Below, one piece after another: positions 34,201 to 43,164 of a stretch of DNA of 64,000 nt (position 1 is its first letter; every line of letters begins with the position of its first letter). The notes beneath the pieces are model-generated. The model searched no databases. It saw only the letters and a program-made list of their open reading frames with translations, and was not told where the DNA came from. Position numbers and translations under genes: made by a program. Origin of the DNA: Sandaracinus sp964481145 (lineage in GTDB: Bacteria; Myxococcota_A; Polyangia; Polyangiales; Sandaracinaceae); assembly GCA_964481145.1 (NCBI GenBank), contig CAYZTA010000015.1, positions 37,894 through 101,893 on the forward strand, given 5' to 3'.

Positions 34201-35463
34201 GAGCGTCTTTCTCGCGCGGGCGGCGTGCATGGGTGGCTCTCGGCGTATGCAGATGCATCGCGCGACTGTGAGATGCCTGGATATCGCGATCGCCGCGCGT
34301 TCCTCCAACTGATCCTCGAGCAGGCCGGCAATCTCCGGGCGATGATCGACGTGTATCGACTCATGAATGAGTCTGCTGCGCGAGATTTTCTTCGTCATGA
34401 GATCTTGCGCCGCGTACGTTCACCCAATGATCTCGCGCTCGTGCGCGCGGCTTTCGGCCCTGGAGCGCTCGATCTCGATGGCCTCATCGAACAAGTTCTC
34501 GCTCGCGCACAAACGCCCGTGGCGCGTCTTCGTGCGCTTCGCGCGCTCATGATTCAAAGACCCGACTCCATCGATCTCGAGCTTCGCCTGCTCGAGGAGC
34601 TCGAGGCCCAAGGCCGCCACGCGGAGGCCATACGTCTCGCGGCCCAACTGCGTCTCGATCCGATGGCAGATGCAGGCGTGCGGACCGCGATCGGTGAAAT
34701 GTATTTGCGCTTCGGGCGCGAAGCAGACGCGCGCCGCGCGTTCTCCGAGATCGTGGAGTTTGCGCCTCTGGACGAGCTCGCGCGCAGAAGGCTCGGTGAT
34801 CTTTACCGTGCCCACGGTTGGTACGCCGATGCCTATCGACAATACGTCACCCTCGCCGCGATTCGGCCCGATGATCCGAGCGTGCTCCTGCTTTTGGCGC
34901 GCGCTGCGGCGGGGAGCGGGCGCATCGACGAAGCCTTGCGACTCGAGCAGCGCCTGATGGAGATGGCCGAGCCTGGCGCTCGAGAAGGGCTCGCGCGGGT
35001 CGCGCAACTTTGGTCGAGCGTCCGCTTCGCGAAGCTCCGCGACGAAGCGCGACGCAACCACGACGAGCGAGGCTACGAAGAGCAAATCGCACGCATGCGC
35101 CGCACCGGAGTGCTCCGTGGGAGCGGCGCGCTGCGCGTGGCGCTCACGTGGTCCCATCCTGACGCGCAGATCTCGCTGTTCGCCGCACATCCGGGGCTTG
35201 CGCCGACGCGCCCCTTGGACCTCGCGCCCGAGCTCGGGATCGAGGCGTTCGAGGTGGCTGAACAAGAGAGCGCTCCTTATCGCATCGAGGTCCGCCGGAG
35301 CACGCGCGACCGTCTCGGTGAGATCGAGGCCGAGCTCATCGTGCTCTGGAACGAAGGGCGGGACGACGAACAGATCATGATCGTGCCTTTGCGTTTCGGG
35401 CCTGGGGTGACGGCTCTGGCGTGGACGATCGCAGGCCGAACCCTCCAAGGAGTGAACCGATGA
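31255..35463 (+). CDS. giant FecR/VIT/vWA/TPR lipoprotein A
   Basis: The 1,402-residue lipoprotein (FLAGC, Cys21) contains in order: a FecR-like domain (about 32-175), a VIT domain (about 205-340), a von Willebrand A domain (about 465-650), a Pro/Ala- and Gly-rich low-complexity part (about 800-935) and a helical TPR-like region to the end. In the vWA metal site the motif is DVSAA (from D473) instead of DxSxS, and the distal threonine is serine (GGASDLG), so metal binding may be weakened. VIT/vWA pairs mediate protein contacts. A GAGGAG ribosome site precedes the ATG at 31255. The stop overlaps the start of its paralogue (ATGA), so they are co-translated. Confidence 0.88.
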   Translation: MRTQGGVARVFLVFCSFLAGCGGPSDPSAGTIAAVSTLRGDVIVADESAGPVARVPVGEAMRTGEASRARVLLDMGARLLVDERSALRFDAFDAITLTSGRMFLEAFEGDALTIALGDSTLRVSDAALSIRMSDEQARVYAVRGEVNFRRGEHRGVLRAGEEVVFADGAPRVEPVVLYEDWTGGLMRPGPEREAVAQGMGALEARVPDEIGMARWALTIRRLDVRVQIDGDLAITEVEQEFFNPASETVEGLYRLNLPEGAVLQRFAVDRNGTLVDGYVRERQQARAAYDAQVYRGSTDDPALLEWDGPGRYHARIYPIAGGEVRRIAIRYALWLAPTREGGPRLYRYPMGGGERAPHIEEMSFVADLRDADAASVRAGMGAIAERDSVVFRQSDFRPRSDLWIELEGQRSSPAARSQHAYRAAHRAPPRAPGARAIVHESDERDYWFLPLELPNDLRVSAHDEGMDWVIVADVSAATDRSHLELGRSAIESLVAYLGPRDRVSIVGADLALRPLVPGDDAMALGAPEPRRMEALLEGLSKVPAGGASDLGAAFSEAARMLDSTRPSAIVYVGDGAPTVGELGAEALIEQMGRLPHPIRLYAMAIGADANLDLLSVLTSGGGLAMRVTERRDAARAVLDVLAHAERPLLSRVTVDLGSGIDNAFPRRPVDVVLGDVLTIVGRVREQTPTEVVVRGEMLGEPFERRIPVSTESTSETTDLRLRWAHERLAQLLLAGATREEVAELGTRYGLITPYTSYYVPSARELRTARIEDESSSFARIALGLVLAPLSLGGCTHASSSPEPAAEQAPGWPSAGEREEGAMGQAAALMDETSEEARPEAEPSDMPAPPAPPAAPSVAAQSAPAPSRTSNAAPAEIADGLGFDVTGTGRGGGGMGEGTIGVGQLGAIGHGSGSGFGYGAGSGRESERRAAPRPTSRPTPQTTTTTTRITTIIRTTSTTEDHVRRRCSEAASRSLEDRRALWRERLSRAGGVHGWLSAYADASRDCEMPGYRDRRAFLQLILEQAGNLRAMIDVYRLMNESAARDFLRHEILRRVRSPNDLALVRAAFGPGALDLDGLIEQVLARAQTPVARLRALRALMIQRPDSIDLELRLLEELEAQGRHAEAIRLAAQLRLDPMADAGVRTAIGEMYLRFGREADARRAFSEIVEFAPLDELARRRLGDLYRAHGWYADAYRQYVTLAAIRPDDPSVLLLLARAAAGSGRIDEALRLEQRLMEMAEPGAREGLARVAQLWSSVRFAKLRDEARRNHDERGYEEQIARMRRTGVLRGSGALRVALTWSHPDAQISLFAAHPGLAPTRPLDLAPELGIEAFEVAEQESAPYRIEVRRSTRDRLGEIEAELIVLWNEGRDDEQIMIVPLRFGPGVTALAWTIAGRTLQGVNR

Positions 35464-38400
35464 AGCGCTCGTTTCAGTTCGTTGCGATCATCGCAGGGGT
35501 TCTTCTCTGTGCGTGTGGTGAGCATCACGATCCTGCTCCGACCATCGCGCTCGCCGAACACATTCGCGGCACCATGCAGCTCGAGCGCGCGGGACGCACC
35601 GAGGTGGTGCGGGGGCCTTCACGGGTCGAAGAGAACGCGACCGTCACGACCCGCGCCGATGCACGTGGGGTCGTCACGCTCGACTCGGGGGCATGGATTC
35701 TCTTCGATCGCGAGACGCGCGCGGTGGCGCATCTCGATCGTCTCGAGCTCTCGACGGGGCGCGTCTGGGTCGACGCGTCGAGCGCAGATGCCACCGCGAT
35801 CGCGACGCCCCACGGCACGTTCAGCAGCGCGAACGCAGGCTTCGCGGTGCATGTGAACGACGCAGAGACCGAGATTTATTGTGCGGCCGGCGAAGTCACG
35901 TACCAAACGCCTCATGGCGAAGGGCGCCTCGCGCAAGGCGAGACCCTTCGTACGAGCGCAGATGCGTCGCCGAGGGTGTCGCCTGCGGCGAGCTGGAACG
36001 ATTGGACGGGCGGGCTCGCCGATCCAGCGCGGAATCGCTTTCGTCATGTCGAACGCGTTGGAGTCCTCGCGGGGCGCACCTTGGCCGATCTCGGAAAGCC
36101 GCGCCTTCCCCTTCCGATTCGCGCTCACGAAGTGCGGACCGAAATTCACAATGACCTCGCGATGACCGAGATCGTGCAGACATTCTTCAACGCGCGCTCG
36201 GATTCGCTCGAGGCGGAGTGGGCGATGCTTCTGCCGCGGAACGCGATCGTGCAGAGCTTTGCGGTCGATACGGGCAACGGATTCGAAGAATCGAACGTGG
36301 GACCGGCCCATCTGAGCTCGGGCTATCACATCGCTTGGGCTCCGCGCGAGACGTACGGAAGCAAGCTGACCTGGGATGGCCCCGAGCGCGTGCGTGCGCG
36401 CGTCTATCCGGTCGCTCCCGGCGCGACCGTCAGCATTCGCATTCGATATACCGAGTGGCTCGATCGCCATGGTGCGAGGCGCACGTACGTCTATCCGATG
36501 CGCGCGCTCGGCGAGCCGCCTCTTCTTGGCGAGTTCTCGCTCACGATCGACACACGTGATGCTGGTGCCGGTGCGCTGCGCGCCGGGATGGGCGCGGTGA
36601 GCGAAGACGGTCGCGTCGTTCTTCGGCGCAGCGACTTTCGTCCCTACGCTGATTTCTATCTCGATCTCGAAGACCCCGAAGGGATGAATGCGACGCCCAC
36701 GGAAGGGGCCATGTATCGCGTGGGTTCGCCGACCGTTCGAGGGGCTGAAGGAGAGCACGATTACGTGCTCGTGGATCTGCCGACTGAGTCGTTGGTTTCG
36801 GAGGCGGAGGGCGGACCACCGCTCTCGCTCGTTCTTTTGCTCGACGTGTCGGGCTCGACGGATCCGGAAGACTTGGAGATCACGCGCGGGGTGGTAGAAA
36901 CGCTGCTACAGCAGCTTCCGCGGGGCCGCATGGCCATCCGCCTCCTCGACGTTGCAGCATACGAACTCCCGGGGCTTGCAGACGATGTACCTGCGAGCGA
37001 TGAACAGATCTTGGAGGCGCTTTCACGAGTCGAGCCCGGAGGTGCGACTGATCTTGGAGCGGGATTGCATCGGGCGGCATCGATCCTTGCCGGCGAACCT
37101 CGCGGCGCGGTGCTCTATCTCGGAGACGCGCTGCCGACGACGGGCGCTCTCGATGCGACCACGCTTCGGGCAACACTCGCCAATCTCGACGATCCACCGC
37201 GCTTTTTCGGCTTTGCCATCGGCGACGGCGCCAACATCGATCTCTTGCGCGCTCTCTTCGGAGAGCAGGCGACGGCCGTGCGCGATCGCGAGGGCGCCGT
37301 TCGCGCGGTGATGCATTTGCTCGCCGACGCTGCGCGCCCGATGCTGCGCGGCCTTCACGTTGAACTCGGCGAAGGCATCGAGCGCATCTATCCCTCGGGG
37401 CCCCTCACGATCGCGCACGGCGAGCACGTACGTCTCGTCGGTCGCTCTGTGGACACATTGCCCGAAGTCGCCGTCGTGCGCGGCATGCGCGATGGCGAAG
37501 CGTTCGAGCGATCGATTCCGCTGCGCGTCTCTGCGATCGAAGACGAGGGCGATGTGCGAAGGCGCTGGGCCACCGCGCGTTTGCGCGAGCTCCTCGATGA
37601 AGACGCGGGTCGTGAAGCGATGGTGGAGCTGGGCTTGCGCTTTGGTCTCGTCACGCCGTGGACTTCGCTCGTGATCGGCGCAGCGCCCAATCAACCTGTG
37701 CCTCTCATTTCGAACTTCGATCACGATCCGCTCTCCATCGCTTGGGGCATGGGTGGAGGTGGCGCATCGATCGAGAGGCTCGACGGCGAGCTCGGGTGGA
37801 GACGGCGCTCGCGTTCGAACGACGTGAGCGCGCAGAGTGTGTCTCCGGAGGCGACCTGGGCCTCGCGGGTCGATGAGAGTCCTATACCACCGACCCGCAG
37901 CTCTCTTGCCTCGAGCGAAGAAGCGGGGCTTGGAAGAGCGGCCGTCGATCGCGCCATGCGTACGGGCGAGCGCGGCCCGCGACAATGCTACGAGCGGCGA
38001 ACCCTCCTCCGCCCGGATTTATCGGGAAGTGTCTCGGTGCGCGTCGCTGTTCAAGGCGATGGCGCCGTGCGCGAAGCCACCATCGTCAGCTCCACCTTGC
38101 GCGACTCCGATACGGAACAATGCATCACGAGCGAGATTCACGGGCTCCGTTTTCCAGCGCATGGCGGCGCTGAGATCACGGTCACGCATACGTTCACGTT
38201 CATGGTGCCCGAGCGCGAGCTCGGGGCGCGACGTCAGTGTGGGGATGCCTCTCGAGAGGCGCTCGAGACGCGCCGCGCACTCTGGGACGAGCGTCTATCG
38301 CAGAGCTCGGCGGGAGTTCCGGGGATGCTCGCGGTGTGGCGCGAGGCACGCGCGCAATGCGAGCTCGGGACATGGCGTGCGCGCCGCGCTTTGCTCGATT

Positions 38401-39530
38401 TGATCCTCGCGCGTCTTCCGAACATTCGCGGACGCGTCGAGCTCTATCACGCCCTCGGCGGTGACGCGTCGATCGCGAGCTACTTGCGCCGAGAGATCTT
38501 GCGGGCGGTGCGGACGCCCGAGGACGTCACGATCGTGCGCGCGGGTCTTGGCCTCGATGTCCCCATCGATTGGTCCCTCTTTTCTCGGTTGTGGTGGCAA
38601 AACGAGGGCGCAGAGGCGCGCCTTCGGCTCGTGCGACGTTGGCTCGCGGTGGCACCTTCCGAGATGGATTTGCGATTGCGTTTGTTGATGCTGCTCGAAG
38701 AGACCGGGGCCGGTGTCGAAGCGAGGCGAGTGGCGCGGGAGCTGCGCGCAGATCCTCTCGCCGATCTTCGCGTGCGCACGGCCGTGGGCGAGTTCTGGCT
38801 TCGTCAGGGAGACGAGGCGGAGGCGATCCGCGTCTTTAGCGAGATCGTCGAGCATGCGCCCTTCGATCCATGGGCACGTCGACGTCTCGGCGATCTTTAT
38901 CGCGCGCATCGATATAGCCATGAGGGATATCGCGAATACGAAACGCTTGCGCGGCTTCGTCCCGGAGATGGCGAAGCGCTCTTGCTCATGGCGCGCGCCG
39001 CGGCCGATGCAGGCCGCATCGATGAAGCGCTTCGACTGGAGCAGCGCTTGAGCGAGACCGTCGAGGCAGAGATCGATGAAGGCATCGCATCCGTCGCGCG
39101 ATTGTGGAGCACGGTGCGTTTGGCGCGTCTCGAGCTCGATGCCCAAGACGACGACATGCGTGCGGTGTTGCGCCGCCGCTGGCGCGAGACGGGCGTGCTT
39201 CGCGATCCGCCCGATCTCATCGCGATCCTCACGTGGCCTCACCCCGATGACGCACCCCGACTCTTCGCGCGTCTCCCCGACGCCGAGAGCGCGGACGCTT
39301 TTTCGGAGGCCACGTTGGGCGCGAGCTCACATGGCATCGTCGCGCTGCGCGTCCAGGAAGCCGAAGGAGGCGATTACCTATTCGAAATCCGTCGCGATGA
39401 GCGTACGCAGCCAGTTCATCATCGCGAAGTCGCTTCCGACGCCGAGCTCATCATCCTCGTGCATCCCGGAACACCCGAGCAGAGGATCATGAGACATCCT
39501 GGAGTCGGCTCGACCACGGTGCGGCTCTGA
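35460..39530 (+). CDS. giant FecR/VIT/vWA/AgmX-like/TPR lipoprotein B
   Basis: The 1,356-residue paralogue of the preceding protein has the same order: lipobox LCAC, FecR-like (30-175), VIT (about 200-330) and vWA (about 455-640) with an intact metal motif DVSGS from D462 and GGATDLG. In place of the Gly-rich linker it has a domain at about 827-917 with GERGPRQCYERR and VSVRVAVQGDGAVREATIV, the pattern of the AgmX/PglI C-terminal (TonB-like) domain. A TPR-like region and a beta-rich end follow. Its last 188 bases plus 153 downstream bases are duplicated elsewhere in the window. It is translated with gene A through an ATGA overlap. Confidence 0.88.
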   Translation: MKRSFQFVAIIAGVLLCACGEHHDPAPTIALAEHIRGTMQLERAGRTEVVRGPSRVEENATVTTRADARGVVTLDSGAWILFDRETRAVAHLDRLELSTGRVWVDASSADATAIATPHGTFSSANAGFAVHVNDAETEIYCAAGEVTYQTPHGEGRLAQGETLRTSADASPRVSPAASWNDWTGGLADPARNRFRHVERVGVLAGRTLADLGKPRLPLPIRAHEVRTEIHNDLAMTEIVQTFFNARSDSLEAEWAMLLPRNAIVQSFAVDTGNGFEESNVGPAHLSSGYHIAWAPRETYGSKLTWDGPERVRARVYPVAPGATVSIRIRYTEWLDRHGARRTYVYPMRALGEPPLLGEFSLTIDTRDAGAGALRAGMGAVSEDGRVVLRRSDFRPYADFYLDLEDPEGMNATPTEGAMYRVGSPTVRGAEGEHDYVLVDLPTESLVSEAEGGPPLSLVLLLDVSGSTDPEDLEITRGVVETLLQQLPRGRMAIRLLDVAAYELPGLADDVPASDEQILEALSRVEPGGATDLGAGLHRAASILAGEPRGAVLYLGDALPTTGALDATTLRATLANLDDPPRFFGFAIGDGANIDLLRALFGEQATAVRDREGAVRAVMHLLADAARPMLRGLHVELGEGIERIYPSGPLTIAHGEHVRLVGRSVDTLPEVAVVRGMRDGEAFERSIPLRVSAIEDEGDVRRRWATARLRELLDEDAGREAMVELGLRFGLVTPWTSLVIGAAPNQPVPLISNFDHDPLSIAWGMGGGGASIERLDGELGWRRRSRSNDVSAQSVSPEATWASRVDESPIPPTRSSLASSEEAGLGRAAVDRAMRTGERGPRQCYERRTLLRPDLSGSVSVRVAVQGDGAVREATIVSSTLRDSDTEQCITSEIHGLRFPAHGGAEITVTHTFTFMVPERELGARRQCGDASREALETRRALWDERLSQSSAGVPGMLAVWREARAQCELGTWRARRALLDLILARLPNIRGRVELYHALGGDASIASYLRREILRAVRTPEDVTIVRAGLGLDVPIDWSLFSRLWWQNEGAEARLRLVRRWLAVAPSEMDLRLRLLMLLEETGAGVEARRVARELRADPLADLRVRTAVGEFWLRQGDEAEAIRVFSEIVEHAPFDPWARRRLGDLYRAHRYSHEGYREYETLARLRPGDGEALLLMARAAADAGRIDEALRLEQRLSETVEAEIDEGIASVARLWSTVRLARLELDAQDDDMRAVLRRRWRETGVLRDPPDLIAILTWPHPDDAPRLFARLPDAESADAFSEATLGASSHGIVALRVQEAEGGDYLFEIRRDERTQPVHHREVASDAELIILVHPGTPEQRIMRHPGVGSTTVRL

Positions 39531-39683
39531 GCCCTCGAAAACCAGGATTTCTCGTGTCGATCGCGAAAGCAATCTTGCTTCTGCGGAACCGAGCACGAGC
39601 GCGATCACACGGCCCGTCTCGACGTGGGCGGAGGAGCAAGCTGAGCCATCGGCCATATGACTTTCGCTTGTGAATCGACATCA
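39343..39683. repeat. 341-base repeat R, copy 1 (source: 3' end of gene B)
   Basis: The 3' end of the second vWA gene and the next 153 bases occur again at 44611-44951 with only a handful of substitutions. A third, decayed copy lies at 52181-52345. Because the protein tail is homologous to that of paralogue A, this copy is the native one. Confidence 0.92.
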
Positions 39684-39753
39684 TCGACCGGCCTCTGGCG
39701 TGCTGTGGCAGCACGGCATGACCTCGTCCGCGGGCTTGCGACCCACGCGCGGT

Positions 39754-39885
39754 TCGTGCGGATGGCTACGAGCGCCGTCGTCCCGAAGAGACGCTTCTCT
39801 ATCGAGTCGTTCATGAGCACTGGCCAATATTCGCCGAACTCGCTCTACCGAGCTTCGTCACACGCGAGTTCGATGACGATCAGGT
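39754..39885 (+). pseudogene. IS91-family transposase fragment (zinc-binding start)
   Basis: The + frame reads RRRPEETLLYRVVHEHWP and LPSFVTREFDDD, which is the start of the zinc-binding domain of IS91-type (Y1, rolling-circle) transposases. It stops soon after. It is closely related at the DNA level to the fragment at 41262-41450. The surrounding 39684-39929 bases hold nothing else I can identify. Confidence 0.65.
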
Positions 39886-39929
39886 GTGTCGAAGCAGCAT
39901 GTGCGTCAGGCCGTAGCTGAGGTCGCGTA

Positions 39930-40931
39930 TCATGGAGGCGCCCAGCGAAGGGCTCCGCCCACGTGTGCATTTTGCTCGTGCCGATAGAGCCCTTGCTCGT
40001 TGCCGAACGTCGCCTCGAGCTGAAGCGCGAGGTCGCCAACGATTTCATCACGAAAGCACACTCCGGCGAGCAAGTTTATCCGAGTCTCTTCGAGAATTCG
40101 CGCTTCTCCATCGTGGCCGACCCACGTTGGAGTTCCCTCCGTGCGGGCGCGGGTTGGCACTGTGTAGGCGAGGTGCACGGCCGCGCAGCCCTGAATGCCG
40201 ATGGCGTCCGCCGACCCTGTCCTCGCCGAGAGATCGAGCGCGAGCCCGATGGACTGGTTCCCTTCTCCGAAGGCTTCGTAACACACCCCGTAGGTTTCAG
40301 TGCGCCTACTGACGAGCGCAGGATTCGTGCACGAAGCGAAGTGCCCGCGGAGAGCCACGCGACCGAACATATGGATATCGGCGGTCTCGAAGAAAGCGCC
40401 GAAGCGAAGCGCCATGGCGTTCGAGAAAATATAATCTGTGACATGATGGATGAGACCGGAGCTTGAATGATCACTCTCGTGCTCGTAAACGAGGCTCACC
40501 GCCAAAACGAACGGCGGAAGGGCGGTTCGGTACGAGAGGGAGAGGCCCAATGCACCGCGCCATAGCTCCCACGGAAAGCCTGAACCGAAGCCTCGATTGT
40601 AGAGCTCGATCATCGGCTCGAAGCGCACACGGAAGCCCTCCGGCTCGCGAAATGCGTCCAGCGCAACCCCGACCCGGCCACGAAGACCGCTATCCCATAC
40701 GGCGATCCCCGTGGCTGGCGTGTTTGGATCAGCGAGCATCGTTTCCAAGCGGTCGAGCGCCCGAATCGCAGTGTGCTTACGTCTGGCGGTCGTGAGCTCG
40801 AGCTCAGCGTTCGGATCACTCAACGTCGATGGCCCATCTGCGTGGGCGGTTCCGGCTTGCCATAGCGCGAACAGCGATATCGTGAGCAACAGCTGGGAGC
40901 AGCGAGATGTGATGCTCGTGTAAGAATGCAT
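39930..40931 (-). CDS. exported protein, probable outer-membrane barrel
   Basis: The 333-residue product has a signal peptide ending AGTAHA and a mature part with alternating strands (VGVALDAFREPEGFRVRFEP, LGLSLSYRTALPPFVLAVSL) that suggest an outer-membrane barrel. It includes the histidine-rich loop YEHESDHSSSGLIHHV. The last residues (GALRWAPP) lack the usual terminal aromatic. I do not recognise the family. It lies at the left edge of the decayed accessory zone and is transcribed towards the IS91 fragment. Confidence 0.65.
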   Translation of the reverse strand: MHSYTSITSRCSQLLLTISLFALWQAGTAHADGPSTLSDPNAELELTTARRKHTAIRALDRLETMLADPNTPATGIAVWDSGLRGRVGVALDAFREPEGFRVRFEPMIELYNRGFGSGFPWELWRGALGLSLSYRTALPPFVLAVSLVYEHESDHSSSGLIHHVTDYIFSNAMALRFGAFFETADIHMFGRVALRGHFASCTNPALVSRRTETYGVCYEAFGEGNQSIGLALDLSARTGSADAIGIQGCAAVHLAYTVPTRARTEGTPTWVGHDGEARILEETRINLLAGVCFRDEIVGDLALQLEATFGNEQGLYRHEQNAHVGGALRWAPP

Positions 40932-42153
40932 TTGGATGACGAAGACATCTCGTGGACGGGCTGCTATTCCCGCGATTCCCGAGAAGCGACGTCTCGATGA
41001 CCAAAGTGCGCTCTGGGGTGCTCGTTCAGTGCTGAACTTCGATCGCGTGGGTCGAAAGGAGGCATGAGAAAGAGCTCACGATAGACCCGCTCGTTCAGCG
41101 TTTCGAGCGATGGGGCTCCCTCCGAAACCACTCGTGCACGCGCCGATGCAGCGTCATCTCGTTTCGAAATCCGTCGAGAGCTGCCACGGCGGCCAGACGC
41201 GATGCGACCTCATGCGTGTCATCGCTTCGTGTCTTGAGGCGGAGGAGCACGATGGTGCTCATGTGCTGTGGCAGCACGGCATGACCTTGCGCGGGCTTGC
41301 GACCCACGCGCGGTTCGTGCGGATGGCTACGAGCGCCGTCGTCCCGAAGAGACGCTTCTCTATCGAGTCGTGCATGAGCATTGGCCCGCATTCCGCGAAC
41401 TCGCTCTACCGAGCTTCGTCACACGCGAGTTCGATGACGATCTTCGTTGCGGCATTCTCGAACACGATCTCGTGCATCTGTGTTGCGAGCGCCGTGGACA
41501 CGCGATGGTGGTGGCCTTCTCGTGCAAGCGCCAAGCTTCGAGCCGAGGGATGTCTCCGTCTCAAATGTCGACGTCGAGGCACGAATCTTCTGGAAGATGC
41601 CACCGACTCATCTCTTCGGACTCGATGGAGATCAAACATCGTCGCTCCGCTCGTGGTTGCGCTGCCGCCCTCGACGGTCGCTCCAACTTTGGTTTGCCTT
41701 AATGATGACCTCGCTCGCTCGCCTCGGACCGCCGTGCCCATCAAGGAAATAGGTCGATGACAAAAGCGAGATCCTTCAAAGCCCTCCCTGGGGGCCGTGA
41801 AGCATTCGATCGTGCACATGCCGAGATCGAAACCGATCGCCAAAGAGGCGCAGCAGCGTCTATCCGACGCTCTTGACACCATCGGTGTGCCCGGCCAAGC
41901 ACGGTGGGATCCCATCAAGGGAGAGCTCGAACTGCGCCTGGAGCTCGGCCTGACCAAGCGCACGCTGTTCGAGAAGAGCCTCACGTTCGGGGCTGACCGG
42001 CATGGCGTCGCCGAGCTCGAGACGTCGCTCTCGCTCAGTGACGCTCATCTCCGCAATATAGCAGTCATTCGTACCCATGATTGCCTCGACATGAGGAGCG
42101 GCCATTTCCAGCTGCCAGACTCACGCTTGACGATCGCGAGCGTGCCCAAGATC
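40932..42153. other. decayed region around the IS91 remnant
   Basis: These 1,222 bases hold the IS91 remnant at 41322-41550 and frames that look like broken genes. The 40932-41260 part shows nothing I can name. From 41560 to 41790 there are short frames without recognisable similarity. Confidence 0.5.
41322..41550 (+). pseudogene. IS91-family transposase remnant (zinc-binding domain)
   Basis: The frame YERRRPEETLLYRVVHEHWP, LPSFVTREFDDDLRCGILEH, then LVHLCCERRGHAMVVAFSCK follows the N-terminal zinc-binding domain of IS91-family transposases. Several zinc-ligand cysteines are lost (CERRGH for CxxCGH; no CxxC after FSCK) and the catalytic tyrosine domain is absent, so this is a dead remnant. 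The DNA from 41262 is a close match to 39697-39885. Confidence 0.7.
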
Positions 42154-42246
42154 TCACGGCGTTTTTGGAAGGTTCAATCGCTCAACTTCGGTTACGAAAC
42201 GAGCAGCCAAAACGCGGACACCCGCTGCTCCAAAATCGACTTTTAA
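41797..42246 (+). CDS. possible broken hypothetical gene
   Basis: A 149-codon frame has strongly G/C-ending codons between about 41870 and 42060 (for example LELRLELGLTKRTLFEKSL), which suggests real coding origin. The start is uncertain. A second frame from an ATG at 41757 reads MTKARSFKALPGGREAFDRA and then stops, as if one gene had suffered a frameshift. The 3' end runs antisense into the SMI1-like gene and is probably not genuine. Function unknown. Confidence 0.3.
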   Translation: MKHSIVHMPRSKPIAKEAQQRLSDALDTIGVPGQARWDPIKGELELRLELGLTKRTLFEKSLTFGADRHGVAELETSLSLSDAHLRNIAVIRTHDCLDMRSGHFQLPDSRLTIASVPKISRRFWKVQSLNFGYETSSQNADTRCSKIDF

Positions 42247-42855
42247 TTTTCCTGGCTCGGGTTCGGCGAGCACGGTTCCCACCCCAAATTTGGGATGACT
42301 CACGGCGCGCTGCGGCGGGGGCTGCTCGGCGAGTAATACTGGTTTCCAGTCATCCTCGGCAGCGAGGTCTTCCTCGCTCAGATTCCATCGCATTCGACAA
42401 TAGGCCTCGAGTGTACTCTCGCCAATGACCTCGTTCGCTAGCGACGCGGCCTTGAGATCCCAAACGAGCACGCCCTCGGAATCACGCACGCGTTCACGCG
42501 CCCAACATGCATAGAATCGCGGCCAATCCCCCCAGCCATCGAAGGCTACATATTCGAGGTCGAAGGCACGCTTCCAGTGCTTGGGTGGGCACTCAGAGGA
42601 GGTGTAAAAGAGCCGAATCTCCTCGCGGAGCTTCATGATGTTTCCCAAAGACCATCCAGTTGCGGCATGCAGGGCGAGAATCGCGTTGGGCACAACACAG
42701 CCGAGAGCTTCTTCGACATCTTTGATCTCACGCAGCGTCATGGTCGGCGAGCCATCATCTCGATGGCGTCGAGCAACCACGGCCAACGTACGTCGAAGTG
42801 AATCGGAAATCCGGATGGGACCAGGCGAGAGCTCCATCAGCCAAATAACGCACAC
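42154..42855 (-). CDS. SMI1/KNR4-like protein with C-terminal KOW/Tudor-like tail
   Basis: The 233-residue protein has an SMI1/KNR4-type domain: TMTLREIKDVEEALGCVVPN then LHAATGW, and later acidic segments. This fold is frequent among immunity proteins for contact-dependent and polymorphic toxins. The C-terminal 45 residues (VSHPKFGVGTVLAEPEPGKL, then VDFGAAGVRVL) resemble the small beta-barrel found at the ends of UvrD/CarD-type proteins. Such a fusion is unusual. No toxin gene is adjacent. The nearest candidate is the metallopeptidase effector 6 kb away, so a pairing cannot be claimed. Confidence 0.65.
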   Translation of the reverse strand: MCVIWLMELSPGPIRISDSLRRTLAVVARRHRDDGSPTMTLREIKDVEEALGCVVPNAILALHAATGWSLGNIMKLREEIRLFYTSSECPPKHWKRAFDLEYVAFDGWGDWPRFYACWARERVRDSEGVLVWDLKAASLANEVIGESTLEAYCRMRWNLSEEDLAAEDDWKPVLLAEQPPPQRAVSHPKFGVGTVLAEPEPGKLKVDFGAAGVRVLAARFVTEVERLNLPKTP

Positions 42856-43164
42856 CCTCGAGAGGGCATCAAGTATCCACCAGCGCTTCGTCCAGCAGAC
42901 AGAATGTGAAGGTTCACCGGTAGGCGCCCGACTGGGTTACGTCGTTCGAAACGAACATCGAGATAGCTCACCCGCCACGATATCAATCCGCGGCGCACGC
43001 GAGATCGGCCAAGCTCTCTGCACGAAGGATCCACGCATGCTCCGTCGGGCCCTCGCCCGATCGCGCGCAAAGAGTCATCTCGGATCCACCGTGAACGCGG
43101 GACCATACCGTTTCACCTGCGTGATTGACGCGGACGACTATCCCGAACGCGATGAGGTAGAACA
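42856..43164. other. gap between divergent genes
   Basis: I see no gene or repeat in these 309 bases between the SMI1-like gene (minus) and msrB (plus). Promoters for both should lie here. Confidence 0.4.
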
